64,000 nucleotides of DNA from Acetomicrobium hydrogeniformans (GTDB taxonomy: Bacteria > Synergistota > Synergistia > Synergistales > JAFGMB01), in the NCBI GenBank assembly GCA_016841745.1, contig JAENYO010000003.1:186001-250000 (forward strand). Reading direction: 5' to 3'. A program made the translations under genes and the position numbers. The notes under the pieces were generated by a model. That model made no database searches, was not told the origin of the DNA, and saw nothing but the letters and a program-made list of their open reading frames with translations. Numbering within the stretch: the first letter of the stretch is position 1; each line of letters begins with the position of its first letter. Below, one piece after another: positions 27,179-35,971 of the stretch.

Positions 27179-29823
27179 GAGATCTGCCTGTGTGCACCTA
27201 CAGGATCCAGATGACGCCTTCATTCGGTTTCAGAGATGTAACCCTTCTCATGCCCTATTTTGTCCGCCTGGGAGTAAGCCATCTCTATACCTCTCCCTAT
27301 CTGCAGGCTTCGCCGGGCAGCACTCATGGCTATGATGTGACCGATCCTCTCAGGATAAATGAGGAGCTGGGCGGAGAAAAGGGGCACAGGGAATTCATAT
27401 CTGCCCTGCGGGAGAATGGACTGAAAAACCTCATTGATATAGTACCTAACCATATGGCCATTTCCGGACCGGAGAACAGATGGTGGTGGGACGTCCTGGA
27501 GAACGGCCCCTCCAGCCCTTATGCGGCATTCTTTGATGTTGACTGGGAACCTCCCGAAGCTTCAATGAAAAATAAAATACTTCTTCCTGTCCTTGAGGAC
27601 CATTATGGAAGAGTCCTCGAAAAAGGACTAATCTCATTGGCAAGAGAGGGATCAGACTTTCATATCTGTTATCGTAACAGGGTTTTCCCCATGGCTCCCA
27701 GATCAATATCGGGACTTCTTGAGACAGTAGGCAAAGAAGCGGGCCATTCGGAAATCCTTTTCTTTGCACATTCCATTGAGAACCTTCCCCTGCCAAGTGT
27801 AACCGATCATGAATCTACCAGTTTGCGGCACCGGAACATCAGGGTCATCAAACAAGGTATTTCCCGTCTTTTCAATGTTGAACCTGACCTCAAGGATATT
27901 GCAGACAGGGTGATAAGTGATGTCAATTCAGATCCTGATGCCCTTGATGAGATATTGGAAAAACAGAACTACAGGCTTTCTTTCTGGTGTAAGGCAAGGG
28001 AGGATCTGGCGTACAGAAGGTTTTTCGATATCAACAGCCTTGTAGGTCTGAGGGTAGAGGATGAAGGGGTATTCAGGGAAACCCATTCTCTTGTCCTTGG
28101 CTGGCTGAAAGATGGACTTGTTGAAGGTATCAGAGTGGATCACCCTGACGGACTGAGGGATCCGGAAGGATATTTTTCCAGGATAATAGAGGAAGCCCCC
28201 GGGTCCTGGATAGTCGCGGAAAAGATACTGGTACAGGGGGAAAAACTTAGAAAAAGCTGGTCCATCCATGGTACTACGGGATACGACTTTCTTAACCTGG
28301 CGGGAGGTCTTTTCGTCGATCCTTCTGCCCAGAGAAGTCTGACCAGATTTTATAACAGATTTGCGGAGAATGAGAAACCCTTTGAGAAAATTATCATAGA
28401 TAAGAAAATGCTTGTCCTGAATGAACTTTTCGGGAGCGATCTGAACCGCCTCAGCCAGATGCTCCTTGATATCTGCAGTTACTACAGGAAATATCGCGAT
28501 TACATGAGGAACGAAGTAACCTTTACTCTCAAGGCCCTCATTGTATCAATGGATGTCTACAGGACCTATGTTTCTCCCGAAAGGGGGCGGCCAGGGAGAG
28601 ATGACAGGAAAGTCATTCGAAGGTGTGCTGGAAATGCTGCAATTCATTTTCCCCATATTGACCTTGATCTGCTCAGGTTCATTCTGGATATCCTGCTTCT
28701 GAAAAAAAGAGGAGCTATGGAGAGTGAATTTGTGGCCAGGTTTCAGCAGCTTACGGGTCCTGTAATGGCCAAAGGAGTGGAAGATACCGCCCTCTACTGT
28801 TATTACCCCCTGATATGTCTGAACGAGGTCGGAGGGGACCCTTCCGACTTTGGGACATCCCTGAAAGAGTTTCATTTCCAGATGAACGACAGGGCTGTTT
28901 CCTCTCCATTAAGCCTTCTTGCAACTTCTACTCATGACACCAAGAGGAGTGAGGATGTAAGGAGCAGAATAGCCCTTCTGTCAGAGATCCCCAGGGAATG
29001 GAAAAAGAGGGTTGTGGAGTGGAAAGCCATGAACAGTTCTTTCTGGAACGGGGCAGGACCGGACAGGAACATGGAATATTTTATTTACCAGACCCTGGTG
29101 GGTATCTGGCCTATTTCAGATGAGAGGCTTTTGTCCTATCTGGAAAAAGCTGCGAGAGAGGGCAAAGAATATACTTCATGGAACAGGATCGATAAAGAAT
29201 ATGAGGATAAGCTGAGTAGTTTTGCCAGGGGAATTCTTTCACATACCCCCTTTATCAGGGATCTTGAAAATTTTCTTGAGATACTTACTGTGCCGGGAAG
29301 GATCAACTCTCTTTCCCAGACCCTTCTCAAGCTGACACTTCCGGGGGTTCCGGATATTTACCAGGGCTGTGAGATCTGGAATTTCAGCCTTGTTGATCCT
29401 GACAACAGAAGAGAGGTGGATTACAAAAGACTTATTGCATTGCAGAAAGAAGCAATGGGTCTCGATGGTTCACCCGATTTAAGCACAGATGATATAGGCT
29501 TGAGTAAAATGTGGCTTATCATGAAAACCCTCAATTTCAGGAGGGAAAATCCCAGCATTTTCGAGCCTGGTTCAAGCTACAGTGTCCTTCATCCTTCCGG
29601 AGAGAAAGCGAATCATCTGGTTGCTTACATGAGGAACGAAGATTGCCTGGTAATGACTCCAAGACTGCCTCTGAAACGAGGCAGTTCATGGAGTGAAACC
29701 TTTCTTAATGTTCCGGAGGGAAACTGGAAAAACCTCTTTACGGGAGAAGAATTTTCGGGAAACAGGATAAGAATTGAGGATATGCTGAAGATTTTCCCTG
29801 TGGCTCTCCTCTACAGGGAATGA
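27175..29823 (+). CDS. treY: Malto-oligosyltrehalose synthase
   Basis: An 882-residue GH13 enzyme that turns the reducing-end alpha-1,4 bond of a maltodextrin into an alpha,alpha-1,1 bond, making maltooligosyl trehalose. The opening VCTYRIQMTPSFGF and YTSPYLQASPGSTHGYDV are TreY signatures. The catalytic pair is D322 in GIRVDHPDGL and E349 in WIVAEKIL; the late region has KGVEDTALYCY, STHDTKRSEDVR and LKLTLPGVPDIYQG. The length is within the TreY range. ATG 27175 overlaps the glgX stop by four bases (ATGA). TreZ follows after 9 nt and completes the TreYZ pathway. Confidence 0.95.
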   Translation: MRDLPVCTYRIQMTPSFGFRDVTLLMPYFVRLGVSHLYTSPYLQASPGSTHGYDVTDPLRINEELGGEKGHREFISALRENGLKNLIDIVPNHMAISGPENRWWWDVLENGPSSPYAAFFDVDWEPPEASMKNKILLPVLEDHYGRVLEKGLISLAREGSDFHICYRNRVFPMAPRSISGLLETVGKEAGHSEILFFAHSIENLPLPSVTDHESTSLRHRNIRVIKQGISRLFNVEPDLKDIADRVISDVNSDPDALDEILEKQNYRLSFWCKAREDLAYRRFFDINSLVGLRVEDEGVFRETHSLVLGWLKDGLVEGIRVDHPDGLRDPEGYFSRIIEEAPGSWIVAEKILVQGEKLRKSWSIHGTTGYDFLNLAGGLFVDPSAQRSLTRFYNRFAENEKPFEKIIIDKKMLVLNELFGSDLNRLSQMLLDICSYYRKYRDYMRNEVTFTLKALIVSMDVYRTYVSPERGRPGRDDRKVIRRCAGNAAIHFPHIDLDLLRFILDILLLKKRGAMESEFVARFQQLTGPVMAKGVEDTALYCYYPLICLNEVGGDPSDFGTSLKEFHFQMNDRAVSSPLSLLATSTHDTKRSEDVRSRIALLSEIPREWKKRVVEWKAMNSSFWNGAGPDRNMEYFIYQTLVGIWPISDERLLSYLEKAAREGKEYTSWNRIDKEYEDKLSSFARGILSHTPFIRDLENFLEILTVPGRINSLSQTLLKLTLPGVPDIYQGCEIWNFSLVDPDNRREVDYKRLIALQKEAMGLDGSPDLSTDDIGLSKMWLIMKTLNFRRENPSIFEPGSSYSVLHPSGEKANHLVAYMRNEDCLVMTPRLPLKRGSSWSETFLNVPEGNWKNLFTGEEFSGNRIRIEDMLKIFPVALLYRE

Positions 29824-29832
29824 AAAGGCGAA

Positions 29833-31617
29833 GTGGAGTATATGAACGAGATCAGGGTATGGGCTCCTGAGGTCGGGTCCCTTAAGCTCGTTACCATGGA
29901 TCGCAGGATCAGGATGAAGGCTCAGACAGGAGGATGGTGGGTCTGCACTTCAGAGCATATCCAACATGGCCTGGATTACAAGTTCTCCATTGACGGGAAA
30001 GCCCCTCTTCCTGATCCCAGGTCCGGCTGGCAGCCCTATGGTGTTCATGGTTACTCCAGGTATATTGACCATTCCCTTTTTCAATGGAAAGACACCGAAT
30101 GGCAGCCCCATGAACTGGGGTCTGCCATTATATACGAACTTCATACGGGTACTTTCAGCGAAGAGGGAACCTTCCAGGGGATAACAGCACATCTGGATCA
30201 TCTTCAGTCCCTTGGCATTACACACATAGAGCTTATGCCGGTAAATTCCTTTTCCGGGGACAGGGGATGGGGATATGATGGGGTATATCCTTTTGCTCCC
30301 ATGGAGAGCTATGGAGGCCCCGATGGGCTGAAGATGCTGGTTGACGAATGCCACAGAAGAGGGTTTTCCATGATCCTTGATGTGGTCTATAACCATCTCG
30401 GTCCAGAGGGGAATTATCTTGGTCATTATGGACCATATTTTACTGAAAAATACTCTACACCCTGGGGTTCTGCCATCAATTTTGACGGACCCGGCAGCGA
30501 TGAGGTCCGCAGGTTCTTTATTGATAATGCCATAATGTGGCTCAGGGATTACCACTTTGATGTTCTCCGGATCGACGCGGTCCACTCTATTTTCGATATG
30601 TCAGCCCTTCATTTTCTGGAGGAGCTTTCTTCAGCAGTGGATCAGTTTTCCCGTAATAACGGAAGGAAGAAATACGTGATCGCCGAAAGTGATCTTAACG
30701 ATCCCCGCATAATAACTCCAAGGGAAAGGGGAGGCTACGGTATTCACGCCCAGTGGTGCGACGACCTTCATCATTCGATACATGCTTTTCTCACAGGAGA
30801 GAGAAAGGGATATTATCAGGACTTTGGGAAACTCGAGGATATAGCAAAGGCACTTAAAAAGGGATATGTATGGGATGGGAAATATTCCTCTTGCAGAATG
30901 AGGAGACATGGTAGATCCTCTGCGGAAATCCGGGGAGACAGGCTTGTGGGCTTTATACAGGATCATGATCAGGTTGGTAACCGGGCCAGGGGAGAGAGGT
31001 TTGATCATCTTGCAGGGACAGGGATGCTGATGTGTGCAGCGGCCCTGTATATTTGTTCTCCCTTCATTCCCATGGTATTTCAAGGGGAAGAATGGGCCGC
31101 AGGAACGCCCTTTCAGTATTTTTCCTCTCATCAGGATCCACAACTGGGAAGGGCCGTAACGGAGGGACGGCGAAGGGAATTCCTTTCCTTCGGTTGGAAA
31201 GAAAAGGATATTCCTGATCCCCAGAACCTGGATACTTTCCAGGGGTCAAAACTCAATTGGAAGGAGCTCTCCGAAGAGGATCATGGCAGGGTGCTGGAAT
31301 GGTACAGAAAGCTTATCGCTGTAAGGAAAAAATTTCCCGAACTGCATGATGGAAGTCTTGACGGGGTCAATGTACGGTTTTCGGAGGAGAAAAAGTGGTT
31401 TTCCTTCCAGAGAGGGCGGATCCTGCTGGCTTTTAACTTCAGTTCAAAGGTAAATCAGGTCCGTCCTCTGGATGATCCCTGTTTCGACATGCTTCTTACT
31501 TCTGACCCCGCATGTGAGATCCGGAAAAATGAACTGTTTTTACCTCCTGGATCTGTTGCCCTTCTCAGGGGTATGAACATCCTGCCATGTGAGATAAACA
31601 GCTATTTTTATGTATAA
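29833..31617 (+). CDS. treZ: Malto-oligosyltrehalose trehalohydrolase
   Basis: This GH13 enzyme of about 594 residues cleaves maltooligosyl trehalose to free trehalose and a shortened dextrin. An N-terminal CBM48-like domain (EIRVWAPEVGSLKLV) leads to IIYELHTGTFS, MPVNSFSGDRGWGYDGVYPF (a TreZ signature), DVVYNHLGPEGNY, D248 in VLRIDAVHSIFD, E285 in VIAESDLNDPR and QDHDQVGNRA. The start may be GTG 29833 or ATG 29842, with only moderate purine runs before each. It is the last gene of the glucan/trehalose cluster. The trehalose it makes can re-enter the pathway through TreS. Confidence 0.95.
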   Translation: MEYMNEIRVWAPEVGSLKLVTMDRRIRMKAQTGGWWVCTSEHIQHGLDYKFSIDGKAPLPDPRSGWQPYGVHGYSRYIDHSLFQWKDTEWQPHELGSAIIYELHTGTFSEEGTFQGITAHLDHLQSLGITHIELMPVNSFSGDRGWGYDGVYPFAPMESYGGPDGLKMLVDECHRRGFSMILDVVYNHLGPEGNYLGHYGPYFTEKYSTPWGSAINFDGPGSDEVRRFFIDNAIMWLRDYHFDVLRIDAVHSIFDMSALHFLEELSSAVDQFSRNNGRKKYVIAESDLNDPRIITPRERGGYGIHAQWCDDLHHSIHAFLTGERKGYYQDFGKLEDIAKALKKGYVWDGKYSSCRMRRHGRSSAEIRGDRLVGFIQDHDQVGNRARGERFDHLAGTGMLMCAAALYICSPFIPMVFQGEEWAAGTPFQYFSSHQDPQLGRAVTEGRRREFLSFGWKEKDIPDPQNLDTFQGSKLNWKELSEEDHGRVLEWYRKLIAVRKKFPELHDGSLDGVNVRFSEEKKWFSFQRGRILLAFNFSSKVNQVRPLDDPCFDMLLTSDPACEIRKNELFLPPGSVALLRGMNILPCEINSYFYV

Positions 31618-31695
31618 ATGTAAGTTATTATATATACATATACATTATTATCTGAACCTATCTTCTTAATTTTTGTCAATGGAGGAGTTTTTTTA

Positions 31696-32340
31696 ATGAA
31701 CAACTTTGGAAAACGGATGAGCAAGCTTATATTCGGCCTGTTTTTATATGCCCTTGGTATAGTCATTACCATGAAAGCAAGCCTTGGATTTGCTCCCTGG
31801 GAGGTCTTTCACCAGGGTGTAGCAAATACTATAGGTATGTCCATAGGAAATGTGAGCATACTGACCGGTTTTGTAATTTGTATTTTTGTTGTTCTTATGG
31901 GGGAGAAGCTCGGTCTTGGAACGATCCTCAATATGTTTCTGATCGGGATATTCATGGATCGTATTCTGGCTCTAAATGTGATACCGGCAATGGGAGGCTT
32001 TGTATCGGGTTCAGTGATTATGCTGACAGGTCTTTTTACCATATCCTTTGCCTCCTATTTTTACATAGGCTCTGGTTTCGGGGCCGGTCCCAGGGACAGC
32101 CTCATGGTTGCCATAGAAAGGAAAACAGGTCTGGCTGTGGGTATCTCCAGGGGAATAATTGAGGGATCTGCGGTCCTTACCGGCTGGTTCCTTGGCGGAC
32201 CGGTAGGTCTTGGAACGGTTTTTGCTGCTTTCGGTATCAGTTTCTGTATCCAGGCTGTTTTTTCTCTTCTGAAGTTTAAAACAACCCTCGTAAAGCATGA
32301 AACCCTTGGCGTAACTCTACAGAGCCTGAAATCCTCGTAA
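31696..32340 (+). CDS. YczE/YyaS/YitT-type integral membrane protein, copy 2
   Basis: A 214-residue membrane protein of the same COG2364-like family as 9932-10576. The segments GEKLGLGTILNMFLIGIF and the SFASYFYIGSGFGAGPRDSL region are identical in the two. By eye about 40 of 214 positions differ, and no gap is needed. Differences cluster in the third and fourth helices (about residues 64-117). AATGGAGGAG precedes ATG 31696. It sits between TreZ and thiol peroxidase, so its location says little about function. A recent duplication with dispersed copies is the simplest reading. Confidence 0.8.
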   Translation: MNNFGKRMSKLIFGLFLYALGIVITMKASLGFAPWEVFHQGVANTIGMSIGNVSILTGFVICIFVVLMGEKLGLGTILNMFLIGIFMDRILALNVIPAMGGFVSGSVIMLTGLFTISFASYFYIGSGFGAGPRDSLMVAIERKTGLAVGISRGIIEGSAVLTGWFLGGPVGLGTVFAAFGISFCIQAVFSLLKFKTTLVKHETLGVTLQSLKSS

Positions 32341-32488
32341 CTAAAAGGTTCATGTAACAGTCTCAAGGTCTCGCAACAGATGTATGGCAGGGACTTGTTA
32401 CTGATGGGATTCCATGTTGAGGATTGAATCTGTCATTACTGTGATACAATGAACATACTTCTATAATGTATCAGGAGGTGACGCTAAT

Positions 32489-33010
32489 ATGGAAAGAACA
32501 GGAATTATTACTATGAAGGGAAATCCCCTCACTCTTGTGGGGCCATCCCTTTCAGTGGGCGACAAGGCTCCGGATTTTGCTGTTCTGGATCAGGGACTGG
32601 TTCCTAAAACCCTGAAAGATTTTGCTGATCACATTAAGGTTATTTCAGTTACGCCTTCCCTTGATACCCCTGTATGCGATCTTCAGATCCACTGGTTCAA
32701 CGAAGATGCGGCCAATATGCCCGGTGATGTGGATGTTCTGAATATCTCAATGGATCTGCCCTTTGCTCTCAGTCGTTTCTGCTCAACCAAGGGCATACAA
32801 AGGGCTCTTGCCCTTTCTGACCACAGGGATGCATTATTTGGGCTGAACTGGGGAGTTCTGATCAAGGAGCTGAGATTGCTTGCCAGGGCTGTTTTCATAG
32901 TCGATAAAGACGATGTTATCCGTTATATCCAGATCGTGTCTGAAGTTACCCAGGAACCTGATTATGAACAGGCCATGCAGGCTCTGGAGAAAATAACAAA
33001 CAAGGTCTGA
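32489..33010 (+). CDS. tpx: Thiol peroxidase (atypical 2-Cys peroxiredoxin)
   Basis: This 173-residue cytosolic peroxiredoxin of the Tpx subfamily reduces hydroperoxides. The peroxidatic Cys63 is in PSLDTPVCDLQ and the resolving Cys98 in SRFCSTKG, a spacing typical of Tpx. The N-terminal GNPLTLVG and VGDKAPDF blocks agree. AGGAGGTG precedes ATG 32489. It is probably monocistronic, with a good terminator 10 nt after the stop. A peroxide-detoxifying enzyme fits an anaerobe that meets oxygen now and then. Confidence 0.93.
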   Translation: MERTGIITMKGNPLTLVGPSLSVGDKAPDFAVLDQGLVPKTLKDFADHIKVISVTPSLDTPVCDLQIHWFNEDAANMPGDVDVLNISMDLPFALSRFCSTKGIQRALALSDHRDALFGLNWGVLIKELRLLARAVFIVDKDDVIRYIQIVSEVTQEPDYEQAMQALEKITNKV

Positions 33011-33019
33011 TATCAATAT

Positions 33020-33060
33020 AAAACCGGGGTTGTTCCTGTGACCCCGGTTTTCATTTTTTT
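33020..33060 (+). terminator. Intrinsic terminator of tpx
   Basis: Eleven-bp perfect stem AAAACCGGGGT (33020-33030) with 33041-33051, 10-nt loop, followed by CATTTTTTT. Confidence 0.85.
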
Positions 33061-33120
33061 CCTGAAAGTCTGTTTCGCTCCAGAGGATTACCCTTCATCT
33101 GAAAATGTGAGGCCTTCGAA

Positions 33121-33807
33121 ATGGGAATGATCAAGGAAAAATTTCAGGAAGTCAGTGATGAATTTAACCAGATAGCGAAGGGGAACATTTCTTTTTTCGA
33201 GGCGATTCTGCCCATTTTGATCTTCCTTTTTCTGGCGGATATATGGAGTTTTCGGGCTGCTGCCCTTTTGTCAATTCTTGCAGGTCTGTTTTTTACTGCA
33301 AGAAACATAGCCCGGCGCGGAGCGGTCATCTATCCTCTCGGAGGTCTTCTAGCCCTTATCATTGCAGTTTTTGCTGTAAGGATGGGAGGAAGAGCCGGAA
33401 ATGTACTGATCCCGGCTGTCGGGACTAATGGGATTGTTTTTCTGCTTTGTCTGACCACCCTTCCTGTACGGCGACCCTTTGCCGCATGGACTAGCTATTT
33501 TACCCGCCACTATCCCTTGTCCTGGTACTGGCACCCCATGGTCCGCCCGGCCTATTCGGAAGTTACTTTCCTGTGGGCAGCATTTTTTGGTATTCGCCTG
33601 TTTATGCAGATCCTTCTTCTTCAGTCGGAGAATTCCCTTCAAGTCCTTCTGTTTTCATTTTTCTCAGGCTGGCCTGCCATAGCAGGACTTCTTGCGGTCA
33701 GCTATCTTTACGGCACCTGGAGGTTGAGGGATCTGGGAGGGCCAGGGGTGGATGAGTTCCGCAGGGGAGATCCTCCTCCATGGAAGGGACAGAAGAAGGG
33801 CTTCTGA
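33121..33807 (+). CDS. Multi-pass membrane protein of unknown function
   Basis: 228 residues with five or six hydrophobic segments (about 24-40, 46-62, 70-86, 94-112, 145-165, 178-195). There is a charged N-terminus and a hydrophilic, proline-rich C-terminal tail (RRGDPPPWKGQKKGF). The pairing of small helices with a conserved-looking RPFAAWTSYFTRHYPLSWYWHP loop resembles DUF3159/septation-protein-like families, but this is not firm. Base composition and codon use are like the neighbours. The ATG at 33121 has only a weak upstream signal (GAGGCCTTCGAA). No function can be given. Confidence 0.55.
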   Translation: MGMIKEKFQEVSDEFNQIAKGNISFFEAILPILIFLFLADIWSFRAAALLSILAGLFFTARNIARRGAVIYPLGGLLALIIAVFAVRMGGRAGNVLIPAVGTNGIVFLLCLTTLPVRRPFAAWTSYFTRHYPLSWYWHPMVRPAYSEVTFLWAAFFGIRLFMQILLLQSENSLQVLLFSFFSGWPAIAGLLAVSYLYGTWRLRDLGGPGVDEFRRGDPPPWKGQKKGF

Positions 33808-33937
33808 ATCTGAAGCCTGGAAGCCTTCGAGGGAAAGGAAAAACAATTTCCGACAGTGTCAGCATTCTGTCCTGAAGAGCTAGTGGAGATGTATCTTTTC
33901 TCTATCCATGTCTGATTCAACATATCTTTCTGTGCAT

Positions 33938-33957
33938 TATTTCAATATAATGAAATA
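33938..33957 (+). promoter_or_regulatory. Palindrome centred on a -10 element
   Basis: TATTTCA-ATATAA-TGAAATA is a perfect 7-bp inverted repeat around a TATAAT (33946-33951). If the TATAAT is the -10 element, transcription starts near 33958 and a dimeric repressor could bind exactly over it. No good -35 was seen. Confidence 0.4.
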
Positions 33958-34000
33958 GCATATGGTATTAGAGACAACGCTGAAGAGGGAGATGGGGAAA

Positions 34001-35914
34001 ATGAATGGCAGCTCTGAGAAAAACAGCAATGTACTTTTCAACAATGCTTCAAATCCTATCATTTACAGGGATCTTCTTCTGTTTTCGCTTTCCCTGCTGG
34101 TTTTATTTTTCACCTTCAACACCGGACCGGCCTCTGCCCAGGTTTCTGTTTACCATCAGTTTTTCTTTTCAGAAAAAGGAACAGTTCTTCAATCCCTGCC
34201 TGTGCCGGGAAAAAAGCTGGCTATCAAGGGTCTCAAGCCCGTTTCGAATATTGACCTTATTCGCAGGGTCCCCTTTTCACTGACTGGAGTTAGTAAAACA
34301 GATCTGGCTATTCAGAGGGACAGTGGGGAGTTCCACAACTTCCTGAAGGCTTCGCAGGTGGATTGGAATTTTAAAGAGAATCTTAATGTAAAGTTCTGCT
34401 GGAACAGTACCGAAACCGGAGTGTCTTCTGTGGTATGGCAGGTTTCGACCATGCGTTTTTCTCCGGATAATGCATTATGGGAAAACCCTCCCGGTCTTGT
34501 TGCCAGCGGCCCCGCTGTTCTGCAGAATGTGCAGAATGGTAAATATCCAAAAGTTTTCCTGGTCGATTTCTCCAGGTTTGCCCCGAGGCCTCCATCGAAA
34601 GTTTTGAAGATAAAAACACTGACAGATCAGAAACCTTCCAGCCTGCAGCCGGTGAAACAGGTAAGCATTAAAAAGAGTATCCCCCAGGTTATGCCTAAGG
34701 AGCAGCCTGCAGTTACAAAGCTAAAGCTCAAGACAGCTCCAAAGATAAACCTGAAACAGGATAAGGGTTTTTCTTCTCTTGACATGAACTATTTCGTGCG
34801 GGTGGTAACCCTGGGTCCCGATGGGCAGCCTGCAGGTATTCCTTGCGAACCGGTCAGGATCCTCTATGGAGATCCCCTATATGACGGCAGCATAAAGGTG
34901 GAACCCGATGCCTTTGAGAAACCGGAGGCCCTTCATCCACAGATCAGGGTTGAAAGGTATGTCCCGATACAGAACCAGGCAACGGATGCCATGTATCACG
35001 TGATAGCGATAAAAGATATACCGAACCCTTTTGGAGGAGAACCGTTGATCCGAAAGGGCGATAAGTTTGATCTGAGGCCAAGACAGGAGGACAAAAGCTT
35101 TCTCGAATCCGTGGGTGACTTCTTCTCGGACGTTGTGGAATGGGCCATTGATGCAGTGAACTGGGCCTCCAGGACCTATGAAAATATCAAGAACGCTGGA
35201 CTGGATGCAGCATGTTCTGTGGCAGGAGAACGGTTCAGGGGAGCTTTCGAAATGGGTCTTAATATCGGAATGGCAGCGGTAGGAGTACCCCCGGGCATTC
35301 CGAATTTCGATGAGCTTACTGATATGGGTGTGGGATATCTTGTGGCTGTCGCCACTGAGCAGGCCATTGGTGCAGGGGTAGAGCCGCTTCTAGCTGCGGA
35401 AGCTGCAGAAAGGGGCGTTAATGTTTTTGTGGATGAAATGAGAAAACAGGCAAACGGAGGAGGCAATATGGATGCCTTCTTCAAGCCAGATCCTGATTAC
35501 TACTATCGGCCAGCCTGCATGGAACTGAAGATAACCAACCCCGAATCTGCTCCGACGAACCAGGTTACTGGAAAGATACGGATAACAGTGAAGGATGGAA
35601 ACTGGGATGAGGACCTTTTCCATGAGGCTTTTTTCCACGTGCCATCGATCAGACCCGGGGAAACTCTGACCCTTCCCGTTTACCTGGAGGAATACATGGA
35701 AGATAAAATTGAAGACCATGATTATTATGCTGGAATGCAGCGGTTCTGGACCCGGTATGTCATGCCGGCAAAGGTTCTTGTGTTATCGGGTATTTATGAA
35801 ACATGGTATCCGGACAGACCGAGTGGCGGCCCGGGTGACTACAAGTATGAAAACTACGAGGAAGCTCATCAGGTCTTTACCATCCAGGATTGCAGAGAGG
35901 TTATGTTACCCTGA
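34001..35914 (+). CDS. Large exported protein of unknown function
   Basis: A 637-residue protein with an N-terminal hydrophobic signal (LLLFSLSLLVLFFTFNTG, then ASAQ, cleavage near residue 46). After it come two beta-rich regions that read like fibronectin/immunoglobulin-type sandwiches (about 50-200 and 255-315, e.g. VDWNFKENLNVKFCWNS and DMNYFVRVVTLGPDG), a Lys/Pro-rich linker at about 200-250, and a small-residue-rich helical region (about 380-500, FGMAAVGVPPGIPNF-like). A third beta-rich domain (ELKITNPESAPTNQVTGKIRI) and a YMEDKIEDHDYYAG segment follow. Of three in-frame ATGs, 34001 has GAGGGAG 9 nt upstream and lies downstream of a likely -10 element. No family was recognised. Confidence 0.6.
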   Translation: MNGSSEKNSNVLFNNASNPIIYRDLLLFSLSLLVLFFTFNTGPASAQVSVYHQFFFSEKGTVLQSLPVPGKKLAIKGLKPVSNIDLIRRVPFSLTGVSKTDLAIQRDSGEFHNFLKASQVDWNFKENLNVKFCWNSTETGVSSVVWQVSTMRFSPDNALWENPPGLVASGPAVLQNVQNGKYPKVFLVDFSRFAPRPPSKVLKIKTLTDQKPSSLQPVKQVSIKKSIPQVMPKEQPAVTKLKLKTAPKINLKQDKGFSSLDMNYFVRVVTLGPDGQPAGIPCEPVRILYGDPLYDGSIKVEPDAFEKPEALHPQIRVERYVPIQNQATDAMYHVIAIKDIPNPFGGEPLIRKGDKFDLRPRQEDKSFLESVGDFFSDVVEWAIDAVNWASRTYENIKNAGLDAACSVAGERFRGAFEMGLNIGMAAVGVPPGIPNFDELTDMGVGYLVAVATEQAIGAGVEPLLAAEAAERGVNVFVDEMRKQANGGGNMDAFFKPDPDYYYRPACMELKITNPESAPTNQVTGKIRITVKDGNWDEDLFHEAFFHVPSIRPGETLTLPVYLEEYMEDKIEDHDYYAGMQRFWTRYVMPAKVLVLSGIYETWYPDRPSGGPGDYKYENYEEAHQVFTIQDCREVMLP

Positions 35915-35971
35915 GATCCTGGAAAAGAGTGAATTCTTTTTTTCTGAATTGAGAACAGGAGAGTGCAGCTG

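Noticed and set aside
30631-31143. 170-codon minus-strand frame in treZ
   Set aside because: Shadow of treZ catalytic region; no independent evidence.
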